Shown: piece by piece, positions 62,663-64,000 of the stretch
Layout of the letters: the number at the start of each line of letters is the position of its first letter
Numbering within the stretch: position 1 is the first letter of the stretch
Assembly (NCBI RefSeq): GCF_001517625.2
Contig: NZ_LN999828.1
Span: forward strand, 388,303-452,302
Direction: 5' to 3'
Source: Clostridium sp. AT4
GTDB lineage: Bacteria; Bacillota; Clostridia; Lachnospirales; Lachnospiraceae
Length of the DNA stretch: 64,000 bases
Notes under the pieces: model-generated
Database searches by the model: none
Told to the model about the DNA's origin: nothing
Seen by the model: the letters and a program-made list of their open reading frames with translations, nothing else
Program-made: the position numbers and the translations under genes

Positions 62663-63607
62663 ATGAGGTCGGATAAAAGAAAAGTGGCAGTTGTCGGAAC
62701 GGGAATGGTGGGTATGAGTTATGCTTACAGTCTTTTAAACCAGTCTGTCTGCGATGAATTAACGCTGATCGATATCAACAAGACAAGGGCGGAGGGAGAA
62801 GCCATGGATTTAAACCACGGGCTTGCGTTTGCAGCTTCCAATATGAAAATATCAGCAGGAAATTATGAGGACTGCCGTGATGCAGATATTGTTGTCATAG
62901 CGGCGGGAGTGGCCCAGAAGCCGGGAGAAAGCCGTCTGGATCTTTTAAGGCGAAATACAGAGGTCTTCCGTTCGATTATAGAACCTGTGATTTCCTCTGG
63001 CTTTAACGGTATCTTTCTGGTGGCTACCAATCCGGTGGATATTATGACAAGGATTACCTGTGTACTGTCGGGATTTAATCCCGGAAGGGTTCTGGGAAGC
63101 GGAACGGCTCTTGATACGGCACGTCTTAGGTATCTGGTGGGAGGATATTTGAGGGTTGATCCCAGAAATGTCCATGCGTATGTAATGGGAGAGCATGGAG
63201 ACAGCGAATTTGTCCCCTGGAGTCAGGCCTTTCTTGCAACCAAGCCTATTTTAGAGTTGGGAAAAAATGGGGAAAATGAGTTGAGAAGCTGTCTGGATCA
63301 TATTGAAGAAGAGGTGCGGACGGCAGCATATCGGATTATCGAGGCAAAACAGGCCACCTATTACGGCATTGGAATGGCTCTTACCAGAATTACCAAGGCT
63401 ATTTTGGGAGATGAGCACAGTGTCCTTACCGTATCTGCTATGCTTCGGGGAGATTACGGTCAGAGAGACATCTATACAGGCGTTCCCTGCATCATCAATC
63501 AAAATGGAGTCCAGCGTGTTTTGGAGCTTTCATTGTCGGAACAGGAGATGGAAAAGTTTGGGAAATCCTGTAAAACCCTGAGGGAAAGTTTTGAGGGGAT
63601 TGTGTGA
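62663..63607 (+). CDS. ldh: L-lactate dehydrogenase
   Basis: A 314-residue NAD-dependent enzyme reducing pyruvate to L-lactate, closing fermentation. Seen: Rossmann motif VAVVGTGMVGMSYA, the specificity loop QKPGESRLDLLRRN (Gln at the position that separates lactate from malate dehydrogenases), LVATNPVD, SGTALDTARLRYLV and the catalytic His in GEHGDSEFVPWS. Complete. AAAGGAG precedes the ATG. Own transcription unit after the terminator. Many members need fructose 1,6-bisphosphate; that cannot be judged here. Confidence 0.95.
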   Translation: MRSDKRKVAVVGTGMVGMSYAYSLLNQSVCDELTLIDINKTRAEGEAMDLNHGLAFAASNMKISAGNYEDCRDADIVVIAAGVAQKPGESRLDLLRRNTEVFRSIIEPVISSGFNGIFLVATNPVDIMTRITCVLSGFNPGRVLGSGTALDTARLRYLVGGYLRVDPRNVHAYVMGEHGDSEFVPWSQAFLATKPILELGKNGENELRSCLDHIEEEVRTAAYRIIEAKQATYYGIGMALTRITKAILGDEHSVLTVSAMLRGDYGQRDIYTGVPCIINQNGVQRVLELSLSEQEMEKFGKSCKTLRESFEGIV

Positions 63608-63727
63608 GCAAAGCAGGCCGCGGCATATGCAGCGTTTGGGAAGGGCATACCTGTACAATATGCAATGTTTATGTTATTGTATAGAGGTATCAACATCATT
63701 GTCTTCCCATAAAGAAAGGATGGTTTT

Positions 63728-64000
63728 ATGCCATTATTGAAAGAACGGTATACCTCAAAGGATTACTGGGCGCTGATGATAAAAACTAGGTGGAACCGGA
63801 TATTTCCGTCATCTGTGATCCCGACAAGCTGACAGACCGCGGATGTTCTGGAGCTCCTGACTTTATCGTAGAAGTAGTATCGCCCGGAAGCCGTCGGATG
63901 GATTACGCCCATAAGGTTTCCCTGTATCTGGAGTCTGGAGTCCGGGAATACTGGATTGTTGATCCGTTAAAAAAATGTACAACAGTATATCTGAATGAAC
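63728..64000 (+). pseudogene. Broken Uma2-family (DUF820) nuclease-fold gene, cut by window edge
   Basis: Starts well (AGAAAGGATGG, then ATG and MPLLKERYTSKDYWAL), but after about 16 codons the frame jumps: the rest of the family's N-terminal half, roughly 70 codons by recollection of the family, is missing. Family sequence resumes in another frame as DDKN-stop-VEPDISVICD, where a TAG (63789-63791) stands in place of the expected Trp codon of NWVEPD. The core GAPDFIVEVVSPGSRRMDY and REYWIVDP (restriction-endonuclease-like active region) then continue to the window edge. So there is an internal deletion plus a nonsense mutation. Uma2 proteins are common multi-copy genes of unknown role in Firmicutes and cyanobacteria. 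Confidence 0.8.

Overview
The window looks like chromosomal DNA of an anaerobic, endospore-forming Firmicute, most likely a gut Lachnospiraceae / Clostridium cluster XIVa organism. This is an inference. It rests on the strong AGGAGG-type ribosome binding sites, mid-range GC, a SleC-type spore cortex-lytic enzyme, glnA followed by a NitR-like ANTAR regulator, the gene order ispF-cysS-mrnC-rlmB, YesM/YesN two-component control of a polysaccharide locus, and fructose PTS, lactate dehydrogenase and bacteriohemerythrin genes. No rRNA, insertion sequence, prophage or CRISPR array was seen. Two tRNA genes (Met, Val) lie near 53 kb.

Layout. 1-1.6 kb: 3' part of a heavy-metal P-type ATPase. 1.8-2.9 kb: TPP riboswitch and thiD. 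3-8.5 kb: envelope genes (lipoprotein cyclophilin, L,D-transpeptidase, and a SARP/BTAD regulator divergent from a three-repeat unknown protein plus class B sortase); an 11-bp tandem repeat sits at the divergent promoter. 8.7-11.2 kb: polar amino-acid ABC transporter. 11.3-15.3 kb: a 61-codon gene, a DUF2500 protein, ftsH and an AraC regulator. 15.5-20.3 kb: a DapF paralogue with both catalytic cysteines changed to serine, glnA, a NitR-like regulator, canonical dapF, and a cytoplasmic-looking SPOR amidase.

20.4-37.5 kb is a carbohydrate locus with two arms. The first (+) encodes beta-glucuronidase and LacZ-type beta-galactosidase. The minus-strand block encodes a YesM/YesN pair and a heparinase II/III-like lyase. 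The next plus block encodes a sugar ABC transporter, GH88 unsaturated glucuronyl hydrolase and a second heparinase-like lyase. Together they suggest import and depolymerisation of uronic-acid-containing polysaccharide (glycosaminoglycan-like) oligosaccharides. No sulfatase is present in the window.

37.5-53 kb: housekeeping and metabolic genes (5-formyl-THF cyclo-ligase, SleC, orphan EIIA-Glc, carAB, convergent carbamate kinase, CPBP protease, glycosyltransferase, PAP2 protein), then an RpiR regulator next to fruK-fruA with matching GAAAT-N3-ATTTC palindromes, a hemerythrin and the tRNAs.

53.4-64 kb: a lipid kinase-like gene, then one long apparent operon from ispF to a PilT-like ATPase. Its distal part (transglutaminase-like protein, GspF/PilC, four small single-TM proteins, PilT) is a minimal pilus-like assembly system without a PilB ATPase, a prepilin peptidase or canonical pilin processing sites in the window. 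This is the most interesting candidate for an undescribed system. L-lactate dehydrogenase and a broken Uma2-family gene end the window.
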